Shown here: one piece after another, positions 27,870 through 36,087 of the stretch | Position numbering within the stretch: the stretch's first letter is position 1 | Layout: each line of letters begins with the position of its first letter | Notes under the pieces: generated by a model | Database searches by the model: none | Told to the model about the DNA's origin: nothing | Seen by the model: the letters and a program-made list of their open reading frames with translations, nothing else | NCBI GenBank assembly: GCA_000991245.1 | Contig: LBRD01000006.1 | Coordinates: 1 to 39,339, forward strand | Reading direction: 5' to 3' | DNA from: Parcubacteria group bacterium GW2011_GWC1_36_108 | Lineage (GTDB): Bacteria; Patescibacteriota; Minisyncoccia; Moranbacterales; GWC2-37-73 | Length of the DNA stretch: 39,339 nt | Position numbers and translations under genes: made by a program

Positions 27870-27893
27870 ACGAATTTCACCCTATTTGTTTTC
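27870..27893 (-). promoter_or_regulatory. Predicted ECF-sigma autoregulatory promoter (GAAAAC-N15-CGT)
   Basis: Minus: GTGAAAACAAATAGGGTGAAATTCGTATTATG upstream of the sigma gene. Confidence 0.6.
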
Positions 27894-27900
27894 ACTACTT

Positions 27901-27927
27901 AAAAATACGGCTTAATAGCCGTATTTT
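27901..27927 (-). terminator. Terminator after ferredoxin gene
   Basis: AAATACGGC-TTAATA-GCCGTATTT with A/T flanks. Confidence 0.75.
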
Positions 27928-27934
27928 AGAAATA

Positions 27935-28120
27935 TTATTCAAAAGATAATGTCCGATATGGGCACATTGCAACACATCTGCCGCAAGCTATGCATTTTTC
28001 ATGATCAATTGTGGGTGCAGAAAAACCTTCTTGACTGATTGCGCCGACAGGACAAAGATTTACCAACGGACAAACATGATCCTGCGGACATCTCAATGAA
28101 TCAATTTTTATATTTTTCAT
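27935..28120 (-). CDS. 4Fe-4S ferredoxin-type protein
   Basis: CPQDHVCPLVNLCPVGAI and CIACGRCVAMCPYRTL cysteine motifs. Confidence 0.82.
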   Translation of the reverse strand: MKNIKIDSLRCPQDHVCPLVNLCPVGAISQEGFSAPTIDHEKCIACGRCVAMCPYRTLSFE

Positions 28121-28173
28121 ACAATGACCAGTAAAAAATTACCACTACACTTATATATACAACTCTTTCAATC

Positions 28174-29085
28174 TTATCCTCTAATCAAATATACCTTTAC
28201 AAAACTACTTTTAAGTTCTCCGGCCTTTGCTGGCATTTGATCTAATTTGCCTTCTTTAGCAAGTTGTAATAAAGTATCAAGATTTTTGCGAATTGTTTGA
28301 ATTTCATTATCATCAGCTTCTTGTTCAATTGCTAATAATTTTATATCAGCCTCAGCATATGTGGCGATAACACCAGGAGCATTTTTTGCATTTGCCATAT
28401 CTAAAACCTTCTCCATTGAATCATGAAAATCCACCAGCGTGATTGCTAACATAGAAAAACCATTGCGCTTAAATATTTCCTGCATAATAGGCCTAATCTT
28501 TTCAAGTTCAAGATGAACTTTTTTCAAATCCCCCGTTCTAACATCATTATCAACTCCCAAAATAATTCTATGCACACTATTTAAATCATTTTCAAATTGA
28601 ATATCATCTCGAAAAGCATATGGTTTATATGAGGAGTATTTATTTTGAAATTTTGCATATGCCAAAATTAAAGAGTCATAATTTTTAACAGATTCTAATC
28701 TTTTTTCTTGTCCTGTTTCAAATAACGTTTGTTTGTAGAAACCATTCATTGCATTAAAATCTTCAACAAATATCTTTTTAGTAAAGAATACACTGGCATA
28801 AATACCTCCAAACAAGACCACTAAAAATAAACTAGTAGCGACTGAAGCTATCACCTTGTTATGAGGAGCACTTTTTTCAAGTGTATTAAAGTTCAATGCT
28901 TTATACATTGGACAAAAGCCAATTACAGCTGTAATTAACAAAACTATTGCTAAAATATAAAAAACGATACTCACCGCACCTGCAAACCAAAAAAAGGCAA
29001 CCAGAAACAATATTTCTCCAATAATTAACCTTATTGCCCTATCAATATTTCCTTCATTTTTCATTTTGTTTTTTTGAATATTCAT
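28174..29085 (-). CDS. DUF2892-like membrane protein with C-terminal helical domain
   Basis: N-term NIDRAIRLIIGEILFLVAFFWFAG...AVIGFCPMYKALNFNT is DUF2892 (YgaP-like) in style. Confidence 0.7.
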   Translation of the reverse strand: MNIQKNKMKNEGNIDRAIRLIIGEILFLVAFFWFAGAVSIVFYILAIVLLITAVIGFCPMYKALNFNTLEKSAPHNKVIASVATSLFLVVLFGGIYASVFFTKKIFVEDFNAMNGFYKQTLFETGQEKRLESVKNYDSLILAYAKFQNKYSSYKPYAFRDDIQFENDLNSVHRIILGVDNDVRTGDLKKVHLELEKIRPIMQEIFKRNGFSMLAITLVDFHDSMEKVLDMANAKNAPGVIATYAEADIKLLAIEQEADDNEIQTIRKNLDTLLQLAKEGKLDQMPAKAGELKSSFVKVYLIRG

Positions 29086-29107
29086 ATTAATTTAAATTAC
29101 ATCTAAT

Positions 29108-29137
29108 ATTATATACCCTATGGGGGTATATTGTCAA
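29108..29137 (-). promoter_or_regulatory. Promoter TTGACA-N18-TATAAT overlapping a CsoR/CstR-like palindrome
   Basis: Minus: TTGACAATATACCCCCATAGGGTATATAAT; palindrome ATATACCCTATGGGGGTATAT at 29111-29131. Confidence 0.7.
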
Positions 29138-29156
29138 ATACAAAAATTTTAAAAGA

Positions 29157-29819
29157 TCACACAATCACACCATCCTTTAAATTTATATGTCGCGAAGCAA
29201 AACTTGATGTAAAAGTATCATGCGTCACCAATATTATTGTTTTCCCTTCTTCTTCATTCAGCGCCTTTAATGCTTCCATGACTTCAGCAGATGAGTGACT
29301 ATCCAAGTTTCCTGTGGGTTCATCAGCCAAGATAATTTTTGGATTATTAATCAGCGCCCTTGCAATTGCTACTCGCTGTTTTTGACCTCCTGACAATTCA
29401 TTTGGATAATGGTGGATGCGATCCCCTAAACCAAGTTTCTCAGCCAATTCTCTGGCTTTTTGCTTATCCTCTTTTCCAGCATACAAACTGGGTATAGCAA
29501 TATTTTCCAAGACAGTAAGGTCCGGTATCAAATTAAAATTTTGAAAAATAAAACCAATTGAATTGTTTCTAACTTCTGACAAAGAATCTTCTGAAAGCTT
29601 TGACACGTCATTACCTTCCAAATAATATTGACCACTATCTGGAATGTCCAAGCATCCGATCATATTCATCAGTGTGGATTTGCCAGAGCCGGAAGGACCC
29701 ATTAGTGCTATAAATTCTCCCTTTTTAATATTCATATCAATATCAAGAATGACCGGCACTAAATTTTTACCAAGTTGATAACCTTTGGAGATATTTTTCA
29801 AACTGATAATGTCTTCCAT
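29157..29819 (-). CDS. ABC transporter ATPase (MacB/LolD type)
   Basis: Walker A GPSGSGKSTL, signature LSGGQKQRVAIARAL, Walker B IILADEPTGNLD. Confidence 0.94.
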   Translation of the reverse strand: MEDIISLKNISKGYQLGKNLVPVILDIDMNIKKGEFIALMGPSGSGKSTLMNMIGCLDIPDSGQYYLEGNDVSKLSEDSLSEVRNNSIGFIFQNFNLIPDLTVLENIAIPSLYAGKEDKQKARELAEKLGLGDRIHHYPNELSGGQKQRVAIARALINNPKIILADEPTGNLDSHSSAEVMEALKALNEEEGKTIILVTHDTFTSSFASRHINLKDGVIV

Positions 29820-29830
29820 AGAATTAAATA

Positions 29831-31015
29831 TTATTTCGTGATTACAACTTCCTCTCCTTGCTCCAGTCCACTCTTAATTTCAACCCTTTTTCCATTTGTA
29901 AAACCTGTTTGAATTTCTCGCTCCGAAAAAACATCTCCTTTTTTAACAATAACCATTTGCTTTCCTTGCACATTTTTTACAGCATCATTTGAAATCATTA
30001 AAACATTTTTGGCCTCCTTAGAAACAAGTTCAACAGACCCAGCCATATCACTAAGCAGCTTAGCATCATCCTTATTTGTTAATGTAATAATAACCTTATA
30101 ACTAGGAATTCCATTGGCATCTATTTCAGGAATTAGCGAAACAAAATCAACCCTAGCTTCAAATTTCTTATCAGGATACGCATCCAATTTCACATAGGCC
30201 AACATATCTTTTTGAATTTTAAGAGCATCAGTATCTTCAACTAACGATTCAAACCAAAAATTATTATGATTAATAAGTGTTAAGAAACCAGCAGAACTTT
30301 CCGAACTAGAATTGCTAGATTGTGAAACAATATCCCCCACATTTCCATTGATTGCATCTACAATTACATCACTTTTTGGTGATATTATATTAGAATTATC
30401 TGCACCAGCTAACGCAATATTATATGCTGATGAACTTTTTGCTAATTCATATTGTGCTTTTTTATAACTTTCCTCAACTTGTTGCATTTGATATTTTGCA
30501 TTGTTAACATCAGCTTCAGCTGAAGAAACTTTCACTTTTTGCGCCAAAGACTGAGTCGAATCTTTTCCATTAGCTTGAACATATTCGTCATATAAATCCT
30601 CTTCTTTGTCCAATTTATCTTTAGCATCTTCATAGGCACGTTTTTTCATTTCATAATCAACGCCATCTTTTGAAAGCCTGCTTAGGTCAATATTGGATGC
30701 TCCCAGTTCTGATTTTGCTTGTGAAATTTGACTGCTGTTTTTTTCAATATCAATGCTAGCAAGCACTTGACCTTTTTCAACAATATCGCCAAGTTTGACA
30801 TTAATTTTATCCACCGTGCCAGAATTAATAAAATCTAATTCCCATTTTTCGTATACAATTTTTCCATCAACGGAAAAAGAAACTGCAACGTCACCGCGAA
30901 CAACTTTTTCAGTCACGTATTGAGGAATATTTTTTTTCTCAGCATTGTTTTTCCACCATTGCCAACTGCCAAAGACAGCAATAATAACGACAGCGCTAAT
31001 TATATATTTTTTCAT
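29831..31015 (-). CDS. MacA-like periplasmic-adaptor/HlyD family protein
   Basis: N-terminal anchor; GTVDKINVKLGDIVEKGQVLASID lipoyl-like and C-term IQTGFTNGKRVEIKSGLEQGEEVVI. Confidence 0.88.
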   Translation of the reverse strand: MKKYIISAVVIIAVFGSWQWWKNNAEKKNIPQYVTEKVVRGDVAVSFSVDGKIVYEKWELDFINSGTVDKINVKLGDIVEKGQVLASIDIEKNSSQISQAKSELGASNIDLSRLSKDGVDYEMKKRAYEDAKDKLDKEEDLYDEYVQANGKDSTQSLAQKVKVSSAEADVNNAKYQMQQVEESYKKAQYELAKSSSAYNIALAGADNSNIISPKSDVIVDAINGNVGDIVSQSSNSSSESSAGFLTLINHNNFWFESLVEDTDALKIQKDMLAYVKLDAYPDKKFEARVDFVSLIPEIDANGIPSYKVIITLTNKDDAKLLSDMAGSVELVSKEAKNVLMISNDAVKNVQGKQMVIVKKGDVFSEREIQTGFTNGKRVEIKSGLEQGEEVVITK

Positions 31016-31021
31016 AATTAT

Positions 31022-31510
31022 TTAGTTTAAACCCTTTATTTTGACAGCTTCAATACCACTGGCAGTTGTCCAAATAGATAAATATGTTCCCTTCTTTATT
31101 TCACTCAAATCAGATTTTAATGCTTTTCCTGTTCCTGTTCCATCAGCTTTATAAATAGGAACACCCACTGGAATAGTTAATGTCGTGTCCTCAGTTTTAA
31201 CATTTGACAATTCAGATGCACGCATCGCTTGTCTTTCTGATTCGCTCAATTTTTGTCTTTCTGCTTTCTTTTTAGCCATCTGCTCCTCAGTCAAAACTTC
31301 AGCTCCAATTTCTTTTTTGATAATAATTTCATTTCCTTCTATTGAAGAAATAACCCCGCTTATTTCAGCTGCACGTGTCGGCAATGTTTCTTCATTTTGC
31401 AATAAAACATTTTGCTCAGTTGTTTTTGCAGGAACCTGATCACTACTGGAGCAACCGCTTAGAAACACCGTAGAAACAACAAGAAACGCAAACAGTACTG
31501 TTTTTTTCAT
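31022..31510 (-). CDS. Putative lipoprotein
   Basis: Lipobox LSGCSSSD after hydrophobic N-term. Confidence 0.72.
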   Translation of the reverse strand: MKKTVLFAFLVVSTVFLSGCSSSDQVPAKTTEQNVLLQNEETLPTRAAEISGVISSIEGNEIIIKKEIGAEVLTEEQMAKKKAERQKLSESERQAMRASELSNVKTEDTTLTIPVGVPIYKADGTGTGKALKSDLSEIKKGTYLSIWTTASGIEAVKIKGLN

Positions 31511-31531
31511 ATTATTTTAATTTAAAATTAA

Positions 31532-32770
31532 TTATTCATATCTAATTGTGTCGACTGGTTTAAGCCCTGCAGCCTTAAGTGCTGGATAGTAACCAAAAAA
31601 TATACCTATACCTATTGTAAACATTGCCGAAAGTCCATAACTCCACCAAACAAAAATAATATCCAATCCATATTTTTTCAGCAGATAATACAGCGCACTG
31701 GCGAGAATAAGACCAATAAAAGAACTAAAAATACTAAGGATCACGGCTTCAGTCAAAAAATGAAAAAGTATGTAGTTCTTTTTTGCTCCAATGGCCTTGC
31801 GAATTCCAATCTCCTTTGTGCGCTCCTTAACCACAATACTCATAACATTCATTATTCCTATTCCTCCAACAAGTAAAACTACCAATCCTACACTACCAAG
31901 TAATAGTGCCATTGTTTGCGCGCTATCCTTTGCAGCTTGAACATTGGTTCCCATATCTCTGACCCTAAAATCTTCTGGAGAACCTATTTGCAAACTGTGC
32001 GATTCACGCAAAATACGGCTTACATCCGAAACTGCACCATCCACACTTTCAACATCTTTTGCTTCCAAATTAAGATTGAATTTTCCATTTACACCTAAAA
32101 CATAACGATACGAAGAATCGTACGGCATTATGATACTATCATCCAGTGAGATTGGTCCAAGAGAACCACCTTTATATTTAGAAATTCCTATTATTTCAAA
32201 TTGTTTTTTGCCAATTGTTATTTCTTGCCCGATAACATCGGGATTAGCAGTTCCAAATAACTCCTCGGCGACAGTCGCTCCCAACACCGCCACCTTAATG
32301 TGATTATCCTCTTCTTCCTTGGAAAAAAATCTTCCGCTGACCAGCTCAATATCAGCCAAGTCATATAACTTAGTCGTACTACCGAGAATGCCAGCTTGAT
32401 AGATGTTCTCCTTTGATTGGGATTGAACCTTTCCGGTTAATTGAGGAACGGCATAAGAAATATATTGGCTTTTCATTACAGCCTCAACATCATCAATATT
32501 CAAACGTGAAGCAGCTCCACCCTCTGCAGGTGCAGGAGCGTTAACCAAAATAGTTGTCACGCTCATATTGGAATATTGTTTTTCAATTTCAGCTTTGGCG
32601 CCCGCACCCATTTCAATTACCAAAACAATTGTGGCACTGCCGATAATTATCCCAAGAGAAGTCAAAAAAGAACGGAATTTATTTTTGCTTAAATTCTTCC
32701 ATGCTATTTCTATAGTCTTCAGATACACATAAGAATCTTTGCCGATGCGCTGTGAATCAAAATATTTCAT
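31532..32770 (-). CDS. ABC transporter permease (MacB/FtsX type)
   Basis: IAWKNLSKNKFRSFLTSLGIIIG...GGIGIMNVMSIVVKERTKEIGIRKAIGAKK. Confidence 0.94.
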   Translation of the reverse strand: MKYFDSQRIGKDSYVYLKTIEIAWKNLSKNKFRSFLTSLGIIIGSATIVLVIEMGAGAKAEIEKQYSNMSVTTILVNAPAPAEGGAASRLNIDDVEAVMKSQYISYAVPQLTGKVQSQSKENIYQAGILGSTTKLYDLADIELVSGRFFSKEEEDNHIKVAVLGATVAEELFGTANPDVIGQEITIGKKQFEIIGISKYKGGSLGPISLDDSIIMPYDSSYRYVLGVNGKFNLNLEAKDVESVDGAVSDVSRILRESHSLQIGSPEDFRVRDMGTNVQAAKDSAQTMALLLGSVGLVVLLVGGIGIMNVMSIVVKERTKEIGIRKAIGAKKNYILFHFLTEAVILSIFSSFIGLILASALYYLLKKYGLDIIFVWWSYGLSAMFTIGIGIFFGYYPALKAAGLKPVDTIRYE

Positions 32771-32807
32771 GATTTATTTTTCATATATAACCTAATCGCA
32801 ATATAAA

Positions 32808-32831
32808 ACGTATTCAATTTGAAATGTTTTC
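32808..32831 (-). promoter_or_regulatory. Predicted ECF-sigma promoter (GAAAAC-N15-CGT) before the MacAB-like operon
   Basis: Minus: CGAAAACATTTCAAATTGAATACGTTTTATATTG. Confidence 0.65.
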
Positions 32832-32861
32832 GTTTTTCAAAAGACGGGATGTAAAAATATT

Positions 32862-33827
32862 TTATTTTAAAACTACATTAAACAAATATCCCGTAAAAAT
32901 TATACCTATACCCACAACACTGGCAAAAATAATGATAAGCTTTGTTTTCATCACTTTTTTAAGAATCATAAACTCAGGAAGCGATAGCGCTGTGACTGCC
33001 ATCATAAAGGCTAGTGCTGTGCCCATTGCCACGCCTTTTTCAGTTAAGGCTCCGACAAGCGGAATTACTCCGGCCGCATTTGAATATAGTGGAATTCCAA
33101 TAACCACCGCCAACGGAACCGCGTACCATTTATCGGCTCCAGCATACTCTGCCAAAAAATCGGCCGGGACATAACCATGAATCCAAGCTCCCAATCCAAC
33201 TCCGATTATCACATAAAGCCAAACTTTTTTCACAATATTAAATGTGTAATTTTTGGCATATTCAATTCTTTCTTTCCAATTCAATTCTGGAAGATTACGA
33301 TTTTTTCCATTACCATCAAGCGCAAATTCTTCCACCAAACTTCGCACGTCTATTTTTTCAATCACAATTCCAGCCAAGATTGCAATCAGCAGTCCACTGA
33401 CAATGTATAACATTGCAATTTTCCAGCCAAACATTCCCCATAAAAATGCAAGCGCAACCTCATTAATCATTGGCGAAGCCACCAAGAAAGAAAAGGTAGT
33501 GCCAAGCGGCACACCAGCCTGCACAAATCCCAAAAACAGTGGCACTGCGCTGCATGAGCAAAAAGGTGTAACAATCCCCAACAGTGATGCTAAAATATTT
33601 CCCACATACTTTTTCTCATGAGAGAGAATATTTCTAATTTTTTCAGGCGGTAGAAATGAGCGAATAATTGACACGACAAAAATAATCACAACCAAAAGAA
33701 TCAGAATCTTGATCGTATCAAAAACAAAGAAATTTACCGCACTTGCTAAGAGAGTTTCCGGGATAATTCGAAAAACTGAATACGTCATCCAGTCAGCAAA
33801 TAATTGAACTGGATAAAAAATGTTCAT
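32862..33827 (-). CDS. Permease of the YraQ/UPF0718 family (putative metal efflux)
   Basis: SLLGIVTPFCSCSAVPLFLGFVQAGVPLGTTFSFLVASPMINE and IPLYSNAAGVIPLV. Confidence 0.85.
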   Translation of the reverse strand: MNIFYPVQLFADWMTYSVFRIIPETLLASAVNFFVFDTIKILILLVVIIFVVSIIRSFLPPEKIRNILSHEKKYVGNILASLLGIVTPFCSCSAVPLFLGFVQAGVPLGTTFSFLVASPMINEVALAFLWGMFGWKIAMLYIVSGLLIAILAGIVIEKIDVRSLVEEFALDGNGKNRNLPELNWKERIEYAKNYTFNIVKKVWLYVIIGVGLGAWIHGYVPADFLAEYAGADKWYAVPLAVVIGIPLYSNAAGVIPLVGALTEKGVAMGTALAFMMAVTALSLPEFMILKKVMKTKLIIIFASVVGIGIIFTGYLFNVVLK

Positions 33828-33831
33828 GTTT

Positions 33832-34140
33832 TTATTTGATTATTTTGTTTAATATCACTTTATATTTTTTAATTGCTTTACGATCAAGTCCGTAGCGGAT
33901 AAAGTTTCCCTCACGCTGTTCAGTTAAAAGACCAATGCTTTTCAGTTGTTTGAGATGATGCGAGGCTAATTTATCAGAAATTCCCACTGCAGGCACAATT
34001 TCACAAACACATTTAGAACCACCTTGCAAAACACAAAGTATTTTCAATCGATTAGTATCAGCCACGGCGCGCAAAAAAGCATATGTCTTGGCAACATTTT
34101 CTGCTTCTTGTGAATTTTTTCCGCAACATTCAAATTCCAT
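33832..34140 (-). CDS. ArsR/SmtB-family metalloregulator
   Basis: RAVADTNRLKILCVLQGGSKCVCEIVPAVGISDKLASHHLKQLKSIGLLTEQREGNFIRYGL. Confidence 0.92.
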   Translation of the reverse strand: MEFECCGKNSQEAENVAKTYAFLRAVADTNRLKILCVLQGGSKCVCEIVPAVGISDKLASHHLKQLKSIGLLTEQREGNFIRYGLDRKAIKKYKVILNKIIK

Positions 34141-34141
34141 A

Positions 34142-34181
34142 ATAATATACTATTCTAAGATATATTAGAATAGTATATTAT
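34142..34181. promoter_or_regulatory. ArsR-type operator, perfect 17-bp inverted repeat
   Basis: ATAATATACTATTCTAA-GATATA-TTAGAATAGTATATTAT; overlaps the -10 TACTAT of promoter TTGACA-N17-TACTAT (minus). Confidence 0.82.
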
Positions 34182-34280
34182 CCTTAAAGACATGTCAAAC
34201 ACAAATAACGAATGTAACATACGTCGCCTTTAGGTGTATAATAAAGATGTGATCTAACTTAGAATAATAATATCAATTAT

Positions 34281-34643
34281 ATGAAAAAACTATTTATAGC
34301 ATTGCCAATAATTGCAGTAACAGTTTTATTTTCTGGTTGCAGTTTATATTCAGCATCATCTCAACCAGCAGCACCAATTCAATCCCAAACAACACCCGTT
34401 ATCAACAATACGATAACTATTCAAAATTTTGCATTTTCTCCTGCAACCATAACTGTCAAAAAAGGTACTACCGTAACCTGGACCAATAATGATAGTGCTC
34501 CGCATCAAATCAATTCTGCAACATTTAATTCAAATTTGTTCAATAAGGGACAAACATTCTCTTTTACATTCAATGAGGTTGGGACTTTTGATTATTTTTG
34601 TGCCATTCATCCCTCAATGATAGGAAAGGTAATTGTTGAATAA
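34281..34643 (+). CDS. Cupredoxin/plastocyanin-like lipoprotein
   Basis: Lipobox FSGCSLYS; TVTWTNNDSAPHQI...GTFDYFCAIHPSMIGKVIVE copper-ligand pattern H...C..H..M. Confidence 0.9.
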   Translation: MKKLFIALPIIAVTVLFSGCSLYSASSQPAAPIQSQTTPVINNTITIQNFAFSPATITVKKGTTVTWTNNDSAPHQINSATFNSNLFNKGQTFSFTFNEVGTFDYFCAIHPSMIGKVIVE

Positions 34644-34709
34644 ATAATAATTTAATAAAAACCGCGATTAAACAATGTGGATTACCACAGTTTAACGGGG
34701 CAAGAAAAT

Positions 34710-34934
34710 ATGATTCACAGTCTTGCGCTAACTTTGTTTTTGGGCAAACCGCTTGTGATGTATGGTGGAATTTTCACTTTTCTACTATTACTCTTCACGG
34801 CCACTGTCGGTTTTTTAAATTTTAAAGGAATTCACACTATTCCCTTCAAGTGGCATCCGCGATTAGCACTAACTACCATTATTGTTGCCGCAATCCACGC
34901 AACTTTTGGATTGTCTATTTTCTTTAATTTCTAA
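34710..34934 (+). CDS. Small membrane protein with conserved-type His residues
   Basis: Hydrophobic segments; WHPRLALTTIIVAAIHATFG. Start at MIHSLALT (ORF open from 34677). Confidence 0.6.
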   Translation: MIHSLALTLFLGKPLVMYGGIFTFLLLLFTATVGFLNFKGIHTIPFKWHPRLALTTIIVAAIHATFGLSIFFNF

Positions 34935-34952
34935 ACATTTTTACCAAACACT

Positions 34953-34980
34953 AAAAAAGCGCACTGCTAGCGCTTTTTTT
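34953..34980 (+). terminator. Intrinsic terminator
   Basis: AAAAAAGCGC-ACTGCTA-GCGCTTTTTTT-type hairpin. Confidence 0.75.
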
Positions 34981-35002
34981 CTTTTTCAGATAAACTAGTA
35001 TT

Positions 35003-36037
35003 ATGCAGTACAAACTCTACACAACATCCATAAAAGCTTGGGATGCCATGCTAGAAGGCATTGAACAAGCTAAGAAATCCGTATACCTTGAGATGTATAT
35101 TTTTGAACGTGACACAACGACAAGCCATGATTTTATCGGCAAGCTCAAGCAAAAAGCACGCTCCGGGGTGCGCGTTATCATCGTGGCTGATGCCTTTGGC
35201 AGCAAGGCTCTCAAGAAAGAAATAGCTTCCACTATCGAAAATTCCGGGATTGAATTTTTATTCTTCAGTAATTGGCTAAGACACATTCACAGAAAGATTT
35301 TAATTGTTGACGAACGCATTGCTTTTGTTGGTGGTGTTAATATTGGAAAACGTTTTACCAATTGGAACGACCTGCAACTTAAAGTGGTTGGGAGAATTGC
35401 AAAAAGAATCCTGCGTTCATTTGCCTATACTTATGAAATGGCGGGCGGAAAAGATAAAAAAATATTAAAACACAGAGAAAGAAAATTTACCGCTAAATTA
35501 AAATTTTTCATTTTGGAACATTGGCCCAATAAAAATATTTACACCCTAAAAAGTCATTACATTGAAAAAATAACCCGCGCTCAAAAAAGCATCCAAATAG
35601 CCTCTCCGTATTTCACTCCCCCGCGCTGGTTAATTTCACTTTTGGATGATGCAATTAGACGCAATGTTAGAGTTGAAATACTTATTCCCAAAAAAGTTGA
35701 TTGGCGCATTATGAATCTCTTGAATTATCGCTACATGCGCGCACTTCATCCACTAGGTATAACATTTTTTCTAAGCAGAAAAATGAATCACGCAAAATTG
35801 CTCATTATCGACGGCGAAGAAGGACTTATTGGATCGCAAAATATGGACTTACTTTCATTTCAACTTAATTCTGAAGTTGGAATATTTTTCAAAGAAAAAG
35901 CACTGCTTGATGAGCTAGCAATAACCATAAGAAAATGGAAACAAAATTCTGAAATATTCAAACCACAAAAATACAAAATGAAATTTATTGATTATGTAAT
36001 TTTAACTCTGCTAAAAATTCTTTATCCGATTTTATAA
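35003..36037 (+). CDS. Phospholipase D/cardiolipin synthase-like protein
   Basis: Two HKD-type motifs: HRKILIVDERIAFVGGVNIG and HAKLLIIDGEEGLIGSQNMD. Confidence 0.92.
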   Translation: MQYKLYTTSIKAWDAMLEGIEQAKKSVYLEMYIFERDTTTSHDFIGKLKQKARSGVRVIIVADAFGSKALKKEIASTIENSGIEFLFFSNWLRHIHRKILIVDERIAFVGGVNIGKRFTNWNDLQLKVVGRIAKRILRSFAYTYEMAGGKDKKILKHRERKFTAKLKFFILEHWPNKNIYTLKSHYIEKITRAQKSIQIASPYFTPPRWLISLLDDAIRRNVRVEILIPKKVDWRIMNLLNYRYMRALHPLGITFFLSRKMNHAKLLIIDGEEGLIGSQNMDLLSFQLNSEVGIFFKEKALLDELAITIRKWKQNSEIFKPQKYKMKFIDYVILTLLKILYPIL

Positions 36038-36087
36038 CTAGGTTTTAGGTTATAGGAGGATATAAAATAAATTCAAAAAGAAAAAAT

